A DNA stretch of 15,469 nucleotides from an uncultured Collinsella sp. (GTDB taxonomy: Bacteria; Actinomycetota; Coriobacteriia; Coriobacteriales; Coriobacteriaceae). Below are positions 1 to 5,932 of the stretch, piece by piece; position 1 is the first letter of the stretch, and every line of letters starts with the position of its first letter. The position numbers and the translations under genes are program-made. The DNA lies in NCBI GenBank assembly GCA_900555515.1, contig USLO01000022.1, positions 1-15,469 on the forward strand. Reading direction: 5' to 3'. The notes beneath the pieces are model-generated. The model was given only the letters and a program-made list of their open reading frames with translations. It was not told the origin of the DNA and did not search any database.

Positions 1-67
1 ACTGGTCTATATCGCAGATACTATCGCAGAAAAATGTTTCCGCAGGGTTAAAGCGTATCAAGCGCTC

Positions 68-99
68 AAAAAACGTGCGCGAACAGGCCGTTGCGAACG
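68..99 (-). terminator. Likely intrinsic terminator of the lacI-family gene
   Basis: Just past the stop codon of the LacI-type gene, the minus strand has an imperfect hairpin (74-99, arms CGTtCGC and GCGcACG) followed directly by six Ts (AAAAAA on the plus strand at 68-73). Position and shape fit a rho-independent terminator. The stem has internal mismatches, so its strength is uncertain. Confidence 0.55.
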
Positions 100-104
100 A
101 GCGG

Positions 105-1127
105 TTAGCGCGAGGTCGATGCGCGGTGTTCGATGTGACCGGGAATCTCGATGCGCTTGGGGGCGAGCCTTGCGGCCTCGCCCACCGTGGTGGTAACGAC
201 GTCGATGCGCTCGGACAAACGCTCGACTACGCGCTCGGCGATGGTGAAGGTGTCCTGCGCGGCCGTGGTCACACCGCCAAAGAGCACATGGTTCCAGGGG
301 TAATCGTCAAACGTCGCGATCTTGAGACCCGCCGGCAGCGAGGGGCCAAGCTGCGCCAGTGCCTCGGTCAGACGCAAAAAGACCAAGCCGTTGACGGCAA
401 TAAGACCGAGTTTTTTGCCTGCGTTGCCGCGAATAGTCTCGTCCAGGCGGCCGACGCCCGTGGCGCCGCCGTCGGCCAGGGTGACGACCTCGCCCGCAAG
501 GTCGCGGCGCGAGAGCTCGTCGGCAAAGGCCTCGGCGCGCTCGCGACGCACGGGGCTGTCATCGCTTGCCTCGGTAAGTAGGCACAGGCGCTCGCTGCCG
601 GCAGCGGTCAAGGCGTCTACCAGGCCGGCGACCAGCTCACGGTTGTTAGATGTCACAAGATCGACGCCTCCGTCGGCAACATCGCGGTCGAGCAGCACAA
701 CGGGCAGGCGCCCCGCGGCCGCGGCGATCGCCTTGTCGTTGCCGCCACAGGTGTTGACGACCAAGCCGTCCACGCCGGCATCGATAAGTCTGGTGAGCGA
801 CTCTGCCTCCTTGGCAGGATCATTGCCGCTAATGGCCGTCATGAGCGAGCAGCCGCGCGCGGCGGCGCTGGCGGAAAGCCCTTCGAGCATGGCGCTCGAG
901 AACGGGTTGGCGATATCGGCCAAGATCACGCCGATGAGATTGGTGCGCGAGCTGCGCAGATTGCGCGCGGCGGCACGCGGGCGATAGCCGGTGCGTTCGA
1001 TAACCGCCGCGATGCGGGCGCGAGTTTCCTCGGTCATCTGCCCGGGGCGGTTATTGAGGTAGCGCGAAACCGTGGCCGGACTCACGCCCGCCTCGGCGGC
1101 AATGTCCTTGATTCTCATCTGCGCCAT
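105..1127 (-). CDS. LacI-family transcriptional repressor
   Basis: A DNA-binding repressor of the LacI/GalR family, 340 residues, a normal length. The N-terminal helix-turn-helix is plain (MRIKDIAAEAGVSPATVSRY, residues 4-23), followed by the hinge region and, from about residue 63 (NLIGVILADIANPF), the periplasmic-binding-protein-like effector domain with SSAMLEGLSASAAARG and later TFDDYPWNHVLFGGV. The reading frame is open further upstream to 1217, but the ATG at 1127 is chosen because GGGG lies six bases before it and the HTH then starts at residue 4; the ATG at 1118 is the alternative. Family members usually sense a sugar or sugar phosphate and repress a nearby catabolic operon. No such operon is visible here and the target may lie to the left of the window. 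The gene follows the GntR-type gene on the same strand after 123 bp, so it probably has its own promoter. The effector cannot be told. Confidence 0.93.
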   Translation of the reverse strand: MAQMRIKDIAAEAGVSPATVSRYLNNRPGQMTEETRARIAAVIERTGYRPRAAARNLRSSRTNLIGVILADIANPFSSAMLEGLSASAAARGCSLMTAISGNDPAKEAESLTRLIDAGVDGLVVNTCGGNDKAIAAAAGRLPVVLLDRDVADGGVDLVTSNNRELVAGLVDALTAAGSERLCLLTEASDDSPVRRERAEAFADELSRRDLAGEVVTLADGGATGVGRLDETIRGNAGKKLGLIAVNGLVFLRLTEALAQLGPSLPAGLKIATFDDYPWNHVLFGGVTTAAQDTFTIAERVVERLSERIDVVTTTVGEAARLAPKRIEIPGHIEHRASTSR

Positions 1128-1164
1128 AGCGCACCCCGTTTCCCAATTGTCAGCAGTCTGAGCC

Positions 1165-1196
1165 ATTTTAGGCATTTTTAAAAATCTCGGTTGCAA
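1165..1196 (-). promoter_or_regulatory. Weak candidate promoter of the lacI-family gene
   Basis: On the minus strand a TAAAAT -10-like box (plus 1165-1170) lies about 38 bases upstream of the chosen start at 1127. The only -35-like hexamer nearby, TTGCAA (1191-1196), is 20 bases away, which is too far to be convincing. An AT-rich palindrome (TTTTTAAAAA) lies between them. Offered only as the best candidate in this gap. Confidence 0.22.
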
Positions 1197-1250
1197 AACG
1201 CTGTAGGTGAGCGGCATCGTTTTTGCGTCTCGAGCAGATGCGATGATGGG

Positions 1251-1943
1251 CTAGATAGACGAGTCTTTAGGCAGCTCAAAATAGTCGGGATGCAAGGCGA
1301 TAACCGGGCCCTGTTCCTCGGGCATCAGATGCAGGTGTGTCTCTGCCAGATAGCTCGCCGTGTCGGTATCGCCCCTCTTAATGGCCTCGAGAATCCGGCG
1401 ATGCTGCCGACGAATCGGCTCCCAATCCAGGTTCTGCGACACCATGCGCAACCAGTTGTATCGCTCAAAATGTGTATTGACGCTCTTCATCCAATCCCAC
1501 AACATATGGCGGCCGGCAATCACAAAACACGTCTCATGGAACAGGTTGTCCAAGTCGAAAAAGCGACGCGTTTCGCGATGGTCGAGTGATTCGGACTCGG
1601 CAAGAATCTGCTCAAGCCGCTGCTTTTGCTCGGACGTGGCGGCAGAGCAGCATTTAATGAGCACGCTTCTCTCGAGTTTCTCGCGCAAGAAACAGGCGTT
1701 CTCGGCGCGCTCCATGCTGATTTTTGAGACATAGGTGCCGCTTTTGGGACGCGTTTCCACCAGCTCCTGCTCACGCAGGCGCACAAAAGACTCGCGAATG
1801 GGCGTGCGCCCGATTCCCGTCTCCTTTTCCAGACCAATCGCCGAAAGGCGCGTGCCGGGTTTGAGCTCAGCATAGATAATCTTGGAGCGCAATGCGTTGT
1901 ATGCCTGATCTTGCAGGCTCTGATAATGCTGGTGTTGTTCCAT
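1251..1943 (-). CDS. GntR-family regulator, FadR/FCD subfamily
   Basis: A 230-residue one-domain-pair regulator. Residues about 9-76 form the GntR winged helix (AYNALRSKIIYAELKPG, then GIGRTPIRESFVRLREQ and the wing PKSGTYVSKI). Residues about 85-205 form an all-helical FCD effector domain; D132, H136, H181 and H203 sit where this subfamily commonly binds a metal ion that helps hold a carboxylate ligand. Metal binding is inferred from the family. The frame extends to a GTG at 1985, but the ATG at 1943 has GAGGG four bases upstream and leads straight into the winged helix, so it is preferred. FCD regulators usually control use of organic acids or sugar acids. No metabolic operon adjoins the gene, so the target is unknown. 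A TnGTnnnACnA-like site overlapping its promoter suggests autoregulation. Confidence 0.92.
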   Translation of the reverse strand: MEQHQHYQSLQDQAYNALRSKIIYAELKPGTRLSAIGLEKETGIGRTPIRESFVRLREQELVETRPKSGTYVSKISMERAENACFLREKLERSVLIKCCSAATSEQKQRLEQILAESESLDHRETRRFFDLDNLFHETCFVIAGRHMLWDWMKSVNTHFERYNWLRMVSQNLDWEPIRRQHRRILEAIKRGDTDTASYLAETHLHLMPEEQGPVIALHPDYFELPKDSSI

Positions 1944-1983
1944 AAAGCCCTCGGATGAAGCCCACGGTTTTTCGAATATCGCC

Positions 1984-2020
1984 ACGTAATACTATCGCAT
2001 CGACACGCCCCAGCTCCCAA
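1984..2020 (-). promoter_or_regulatory. Candidate GntR-gene promoter with overlapping FadR-type operator
   Basis: On the minus strand TTGGGA (plus 2015-2020), an 18-base spacer and GATAGT (plus 1991-1996) preceded by TGC form a plausible extended -10 promoter. Overlapping it, TAGTATTACGT (plus 1984-1994) fits the FadR-subfamily operator pattern TnGTnnnACnA at all but the last base. A regulator bound there would block the promoter, consistent with self-repression. Both calls rest on pattern matching by eye. Confidence 0.33.
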
Positions 2021-2035
2021 TCAGTCTTTTTGGGA
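2015..2035. repeat. Small inverted repeat TCCCAA-N9-TTGGGA
   Basis: A perfect 6-bp inverted repeat with a 9-base spacer lies between the stop of the AlbA_2-domain gene and the GntR gene. It lacks a T-run on either strand, so it is a poor intrinsic terminator. One arm doubles as the candidate -35 of the GntR promoter. It could be an operator half-site pair or chance. Confidence 0.35.
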
Positions 2036-2050
2036 CAGGGCTCTTTTGGA

Positions 2051-3304
2051 CTATGAGCGCTCGTATTTCGTGGCCCGCCCGGTTCCCTGCCTTACGATTG
2101 CATTCCGTTCAAGCAGAGATTCGAGTGCCGCCAACGTCCGCATGCGGCTCAGCCCCGTCTGTTTTTCAATCTCGCTTCGCGACATAATTCGCCCGCCCGA
2201 CAAGGCCTTGAGAACCTGGGCCTCTTCCTCGGACCCTTCAAAGGCATCGGTAACGGGCAATGTGACGGCCACCATGCCGCCGCGAACATCAAAAATTGGT
2301 TGATTGATTGAATCGCGATAGGCACGTCTAATGCGCGCAATTCCCGTACCAAATTTCTCGATGTAATCCAGCTTTAAGAAGGCCTCTGCAACGATGGGGT
2401 TTCTGAGCACGGATATCTGCCCATACAAGTATTGTTCCGTCGTCAAACCGGCGGGCAGCGATCCGGGGGAGGTCACAACGACACGATCATCGTACAGGGC
2501 AATTTGAACATTCGCTCGAACGTCCCACGTCCGATGCACCAAAGCGTTTGCAACAGCTTCGCGGAATGCCTCAAGAGGAATTCGATCGGTTTGGACGCGC
2601 TCCATCCCTTCGATACGTTCATAACGGTAGTAGCGTGCAAACATAGCCACCGCCCTGTCGACCTGTTCAATTGCGGATACATTTGTCGCCGACTCACGAT
2701 CCAAGATCACATCCTCGGTATCACCAAAACGGACGCAGTCGATGCCAGGAAAATCATTCTTATCCGCCAAAATCGCCGCAGCGTTGGTATAGCCGTCCTT
2801 GCCGAGCAAGCGAAGTGTGCGCATAATATCCGACGTTAGCTCAGAAATGCCGAGATGTTCAACACACTTATGCTCGAGCGTGTAAAAACTCAAGTCCTGG
2901 CGAGCCGACGTGAGCGCATCGAACGTTACGTTGCTGCCTTCGAGCGTCAGCCTGCCATACTCAAACCGGTCGACCTCCACCGTTGCCGAATCGTTTCGCC
3001 TGTAGGCCTTTCCCTTGCTTCGATAGGGTTTATCCTGTCCCTCATAAACCGTAAGGATTACGGTCCCGTGTTTCTCATCGGGCTCGAGCGTGTAACGGGG
3101 AGCGGGATCCAAGCTGTCATTAATCATGTTCTCGATGCGGAGACACTCTGCGACCGGATCTGCAAGGCCGACAGCCACGCCCTCGTCATCAACGCCAAAC
3201 TCAATCTTGCCCGTCCCGTAGTTTGCATAGGCGCTCACCGTTTTAAGAAACGTCGGCGTAACGCTTTCCTTGTATTCGACTGTAGGGCTCTCTCTAACAA
3301 CCAT
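2051..3304 (-). CDS. AlbA_2 (Schlafen-type) / HATPase_c_4 / winged-helix protein
   Basis: A 417-residue protein of the widespread bacterial family often labelled 'ATP-binding protein' or 'putative transcriptional regulator'. The N-terminal AlbA_2 domain (about 6-115) shows the usual E-x-K-E-S start (VEYKES) and KTVSAYANYGTGKIEFGVDD. Residues about 245-330 match the HATPase_c_4 region: EAVANALVHRTW (the N-box-like segment), SPGSLPAGLT and IEKFGTGIARI. A C-terminal winged helix follows (about 362-413, SRSEIEKQTGLSRMRTLAALE). The start at 3304 is preferred over the frame's first ATG at 3331 because GAGGGGG lies eight bases before it. The family's biochemical role is poorly established; members have been linked to transcription control and some occur near defence genes. 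Here it stands alone, with an unusual operator-like array directly upstream, which suggests self-regulation through its winged helix. That link is inference. Confidence 0.88.
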   Translation of the reverse strand: MVVRESPTVEYKESVTPTFLKTVSAYANYGTGKIEFGVDDEGVAVGLADPVAECLRIENMINDSLDPAPRYTLEPDEKHGTVILTVYEGQDKPYRSKGKAYRRNDSATVEVDRFEYGRLTLEGSNVTFDALTSARQDLSFYTLEHKCVEHLGISELTSDIMRTLRLLGKDGYTNAAAILADKNDFPGIDCVRFGDTEDVILDRESATNVSAIEQVDRAVAMFARYYRYERIEGMERVQTDRIPLEAFREAVANALVHRTWDVRANVQIALYDDRVVVTSPGSLPAGLTTEQYLYGQISVLRNPIVAEAFLKLDYIEKFGTGIARIRRAYRDSINQPIFDVRGGMVAVTLPVTDAFEGSEEEAQVLKALSGGRIMSRSEIEKQTGLSRMRTLAALESLLERNAIVRQGTGRATKYERS

Positions 3305-3341
3305 ATGCACAACCCCCTCGTTTTGTACCATTCATAACCGT

Positions 3342-3370
3342 ATTATAAGACGAAAACCGTTTGCGTACTG
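3342..3370 (-). promoter_or_regulatory. Promoter of the AlbA_2-domain gene
   Basis: The minus strand carries a perfect TATAAT -10 box (plus 3342-3347), 37 bases upstream of the chosen start at 3304, giving a short leader that contains the GAGGGGG ribosome-binding site. No good -35 is found at 17-18 bases; CAGTAC occupies that place. The spacer is filled by a 23-bp imperfect palindrome, so the promoter should be blocked by whatever binds it. Confidence 0.6.
3347..3369. promoter_or_regulatory. Operator-like palindrome A
   Basis: A 23-bp imperfect palindrome of the form AAGACGAAAAC-C-GTTTgCGTaCT, 9 of 11 positions symmetrical about base 3358. Its left edge touches the TATAAT box of the AlbA_2-domain gene and it fills the -10/-35 spacer. 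Confidence 0.55.
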
Positions 3371-3378
3371 ATTTATCC

Positions 3379-3401
3379 AAGACGTAAACGGTTTTCGTCT
3401 T
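3379..3401. promoter_or_regulatory. Operator-like palindrome B
   Basis: The best copy of the motif: AAGACGTAAAC, one central G, GTTTTCGTCTT, symmetrical at 10 of 11 positions about base 3390. Its centre is 32 bp from that of copy A, about three turns of the helix. Seen together, 3347-3366 and 3382-3401 also form a 20-bp inverted repeat with one mismatch. Confidence 0.55.
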
Positions 3402-3453
3402 GATTTGCGTACGGAATTAAGACGCATAATTTCGCTTTCGTATGGCTCAATAC

Positions 3454-3476
3454 CGGACGTAGACTGTTTTCGTCTG
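3454..3476. promoter_or_regulatory. Operator-like palindrome C
   Basis: A third, more degenerate copy (GGACGTAGAC, central T at 3465, GTTTTCGTCTG). Its centre is 75 bp from copy B. It keeps the GTTTTCGTCT half-site in full. Between B and C there are further partial half-sites (AAGACG at 3419, TTTGCGTAC at 3404). Confidence 0.45.
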
Positions 3477-3500
3477 TCAATACGTCTGCAATCCAAACGA

Positions 3501-3536
3501 AAAGAGCCCCGAGCTCGTATGAACTCGGGGCTCTTT
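3501..3536. terminator. Strong bidirectional-type terminator hairpin
   Basis: A perfect 13-bp stem, AAAGAGCCCCGAG (3501-3513) and CTCGGGGCTCTTT (3524-3536), with a 10-base loop. Read on the minus strand it ends in TTTT and further Ts, read on the plus strand in TTT. It separates the enoate-reductase-type gene from the promoter region of the AlbA_2-domain gene, so its most useful direction here is minus. Confidence 0.8.
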
Positions 3537-3553
3537 GTGCCGCACATCTATGA

Positions 3554-3700
3554 GAGGAAAAATTCGATGCGTACGGGCGCTACTCCATGAAGCCGCCCTG
3601 GGATGGCGGCAACCTCGCCGTTACCCGTCTGATGGGTGTGCTCAAGGCATCCGTTCCCCTCTTTATCGACGTAACGGGCAAAAAAGCTCGTCGAGCTTAG
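3554..3700 (+). pseudogene. Short coding-like stretch, possible gene remnant
   Basis: Between two terminators on the plus strand lies a 48-codon open stretch ending in TAG (3698-3700). Its translation looks protein-like: EEKFDAYGRYS, then MKPPWDGGNLAVTRLMGV and LKASVPLFIDVTGKKARRA. Codon third positions are mostly G or C, like the host genes. The only in-frame ATG (3587) would give 37 residues and has no clear ribosome-binding site, and a TGA lies just upstream (3551). I do not recognise the family. It may be the decayed 3' end of a gene or a real small protein. The minus-strand terminator of the next gene overlaps its end, which argues against an active plus-strand gene. Confidence 0.25.
3680..3698 (-). 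terminator. Candidate terminator of the enoate-reductase-type gene
   Basis: AAGCTCGTCGAGCTT (3684-3698) is a short self-complementary hairpin. On the minus strand it runs into TTTTTT (plus AAAAAA at 3680-3685), 40 bases after the stop codon at 3738. The stem has only about six usable pairs, so the stronger hairpin at 3501-3536 may serve as a second stop. Confidence 0.45.
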
Positions 3701-3737
3701 CGCAAAGTAACCCGTCCCCCATGCACCAAGGGGCTGA

Positions 3738-5687
3738 CTAGAGCTCGCAGGCGACCTTGTAGCCATCGCCGATAGCATCGCGGATGTTGCCACACTTGTT
3801 CGCATCGCCCAGCACGTGGGTGGCAACACCGGCAGCGACAAGGTCGTCGGCAAGCCTGGTGTTGGGACGATAGCCCATGGCAAGCACCAGCGTATCGGCA
3901 TCGGCGATGGTGTGGATCTGGCCATCCTTTTCGTAACTGATGGTGTCCTCGGTAATCTCAGTCACCTTGGCCTCGGTCAGAACGTGAACGCCCTTGGAGA
4001 GCATACGCGTGATGAGCACCGCGCGACCGGCGCCGCCCTCGTTGGCGGCAAGCGTCTTGGTCATCTCGATGACGGTGACATCGCGGTTTGCCGGCGACAG
4101 GTCGTTGACCAACGGGGCCAGGTAATCGGCCGTCTCGCAACCGACGGTGCCGCCGCCCACGATGACGATCTTCTTACCCGGGAAAGCCTTGCCGCCCAGC
4201 AGGTCGTCAGCCGTCATAACCTGCTTAAATCCCTGCATGAAGGCCGGAGCGATGGGCTCGGCGCCATAAGCCAGGACAACCTCGTAACCTGCGTAGTCAC
4301 GCTGAATGTCCTCGGCCGAAAGCTCGGTACCAAAGACGCACGTGACGCCGGCCTCGGCTAGGCGACGGTACTGGTACTTGATCACACGAGTGAGCTCCTG
4401 CTTTGCCGGCGGAACGGCCGCGATGCGCATCTCGCCGCCTGGCTCATCCTGCTTGTCCACGAGCACCACGTTGTGGCCGCGCTTGGCGGCAATGTAGGCA
4501 GCCTCCATGCCCGCAGGACCAGCGCCCACAACGAGCACGTTCTTGGCCTCGGCGGCAGGCTCGTAGCCGGCCTCGTCGCGCTCCACGTCCGGGTTGACGG
4601 TGCAGGAGATGCGCTTGCCGAACATAATGCCGTTCAGGCAGCGCAGACAACCGATGCAGGGACGGATGTCGTCGGCGTTGCCGGCGGCTGCCTTGTTGCA
4701 GAACTCGGCATCGCACAGATTGGCGCGGCCCATCATGCAGATGTCGGCGGCACCGTCCTCAATCAGCTCCTCGGCGATCCAGGCCTCGTTGATGCGGCCG
4801 ACGGTGGCGACGGGAATGTTGACGTGCTTTTTGATCTCGCGCGAGCAGGCGGCGTGCGAGGCCTGCTGCGTGCCGGCGGCGGGAATCGCAGAGCCGCGCT
4901 TGATGGTAGTGCCGCCCGACACGTGAATCATGTCAACGCCAGCCTTCTCCAGGCGACGCGAGACGTAGATCATGTCGTTGAGGGTCAGGCCGCCATCGGT
5001 GTACTCGTCGCCCGAGATACGGACGTCGATGATAAAGTCCTTGCCGCAGCGTTCGCGGATCTCGGCGATGACCTCGAGCAAGAAGCGCATGCGGGCATCG
5101 AGCGAGCCGCCGTACTCATCGGTGCGCTTGTTGTAGAGCGGAGTCAAAAAGCCGCCGAGCATGCCGTGGGCGTGCGCCGCATGGACCTCGACGCCATCGA
5201 CGCCAGCCTTCTGCATACGAACGGCAGCGTCGCCAAACTGATGCGTGAGCTCGTGGATCTCGTCGACCGTGATGGGGCGCGGCGCCTCGCGGGCATAGGA
5301 CGGACCCACAAAGGACGGAGCGATCAGGCGCGGCGTGCCCGGAATGTTAAAGGCCATGTAAGCGGGGTGGAAGAGCTGCGGCATGATCTTGCAGCCATAC
5401 TCGTGCACGGCCGCGGCGAGCTTTTCCCAGCCGGGGATAAACGTGTCGTCGTAGCAGCACATGTCACCCGGCAGATAGGTATAGGTGGGCTCGACCGTCA
5501 CGACCTCGGTGATGATCAGGCCCACGCCGCCCTTGGCACGGGCACGGTAATGATCGACCAGATCGTCAGTCACATAGCCATGATCGGCCAGGTTGGTGGA
5601 CACCGGCGGCATAAATACGCGGTTCTTAACCTCGGTTGTACCGACCTTGATCGGGCTAAAGAGCATCGGATAGGCGGAGGACTCCAT
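3738..5687 (-). CDS. Old-Yellow-Enzyme-type FMN/4Fe-4S/FAD enoate (dienoyl-CoA-like) reductase
   Basis: A 649-residue cytosolic oxidoreductase with the three-part build of 2,4-dienoyl-CoA reductase, trimethylamine dehydrogenase and BaiCD/BaiH-type bile-acid enzymes. Residues about 5-335 form the FMN-binding TIM barrel (FSPIKVGTTEVKNRVFMPP, VEVHAAHAHGMLGGFL with H169/H172, and NKRTDEYGGSLDARMRF). C344, C347, C350 and C362 form the iron-sulfur site; the C-x2-C-x2-C spacing is closer to trimethylamine dehydrogenase than to E. coli FadH (C-x2-C-x3-C). An FAD dinucleotide fold follows (VLVVGAGPAGMEAAY, about 384-398), then an NAD(P)H fold (IVIVGGGTVGCETADYL, about 507-523). Electrons are expected to pass from NAD(P)H through FAD and the cluster to FMN and on to an unsaturated substrate. 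The ATG at 5687 has AAAGGAAG upstream. The gene stands alone, so the substrate is unknown. Confidence 0.9.
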   Translation of the reverse strand: MESSAYPMLFSPIKVGTTEVKNRVFMPPVSTNLADHGYVTDDLVDHYRARAKGGVGLIITEVVTVEPTYTYLPGDMCCYDDTFIPGWEKLAAAVHEYGCKIMPQLFHPAYMAFNIPGTPRLIAPSFVGPSYAREAPRPITVDEIHELTHQFGDAAVRMQKAGVDGVEVHAAHAHGMLGGFLTPLYNKRTDEYGGSLDARMRFLLEVIAEIRERCGKDFIIDVRISGDEYTDGGLTLNDMIYVSRRLEKAGVDMIHVSGGTTIKRGSAIPAAGTQQASHAACSREIKKHVNIPVATVGRINEAWIAEELIEDGAADICMMGRANLCDAEFCNKAAAGNADDIRPCIGCLRCLNGIMFGKRISCTVNPDVERDEAGYEPAAEAKNVLVVGAGPAGMEAAYIAAKRGHNVVLVDKQDEPGGEMRIAAVPPAKQELTRVIKYQYRRLAEAGVTCVFGTELSAEDIQRDYAGYEVVLAYGAEPIAPAFMQGFKQVMTADDLLGGKAFPGKKIVIVGGGTVGCETADYLAPLVNDLSPANRDVTVIEMTKTLAANEGGAGRAVLITRMLSKGVHVLTEAKVTEITEDTISYEKDGQIHTIADADTLVLAMGYRPNTRLADDLVAAGVATHVLGDANKCGNIRDAIGDGYKVACEL

Positions 5688-5721
5688 ACGGGCTTCCTTT
5701 CGTTTGAGCCGCTCGGCGGCA

Positions 5722-5750
5722 GTTGCTGACGTACCTATCGTATCAGCAAC
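5722..5750. promoter_or_regulatory. Operator-like inverted repeat upstream of the enoate-reductase-type gene
   Basis: GTTGCTGA (5722-5729) and TCAGCAAC (5743-5750) form a perfect 8-bp inverted repeat with a 13-base spacer, 35-63 bases before the start codon at 5687. The place suits a repressor or activator site over the promoter. No clear -10/-35 pair is seen, so the promoter itself is not called. Confidence 0.45.
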
Positions 5751-5793
5751 CGCGCAGTGTCCGACTGTACGCGCTCCCCAGCTTTCGCTCGAC

Positions 5794-5914
5794 CCACAAA
5801 AAAGTTGCGGTGGAATACGGAGTAGATGAGGCTTTTGACAGGCAAAACAGTCCGTATTTCACCGCAACTGATGGGTGGGGTGGAATTGAGAGCTCAGATA
5901 GTCAGTCATGCCCT
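5794..5914. repeat. Structured intergenic repeat, copy 1
   Basis: One of two ~122-bp copies in this window (the other at 14203-14324). It contains a long hairpin with arms GTTGCGGTGGAATACGGA (5804-5821) and TCCGTATTTCACCGCAAC (5851-5868), 18 pairs with a single G-T, and an inner small hairpin TTTTG/CAAAA (5833-5847). Homology with the second copy continues to the right through GATGG, TGGA and the TCATGCC segment near 5907-5912. It starts 18 bases after the kdpC stop. Confidence 0.85.
5798..5868 (-). terminator. Probable kdpFABC terminator formed by repeat copy 1
   Basis: Read on the minus strand, the 18-bp hairpin at 5804-5868 is followed at once by TTTTTT (plus AAAAAA, 5798-5803). It lies 64 bases past the kdpC stop codon, so it very likely ends the kdpFABC transcript and shields the next gene, whose start is at 5687. 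Confidence 0.65.
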
Positions 5915-5932
5915 CATCCGCCACTCCCTCAC

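Noticed and set aside
18..28. ATACTATCGCA shared with 1989-1999, a possible common operator
   Set aside because: Dozens of 11-base matches are expected by chance in a window of this length, and the left copy lacks the GTnnnAC core.
4473..5729. 418-codon plus-strand open frame opposite the enoate-reductase-type gene
   Set aside because: Shadow of a clear minus-strand gene; no recognisable domains and a biased composition.
5890..5915. A conserved short peptide encoded within both repeat copies on the minus strand
   Set aside because: An ATG is shared, but the reading frames diverge after a few codons (MTDYLSS against MIAYLGL and stop), so conservation is at the DNA or RNA level.
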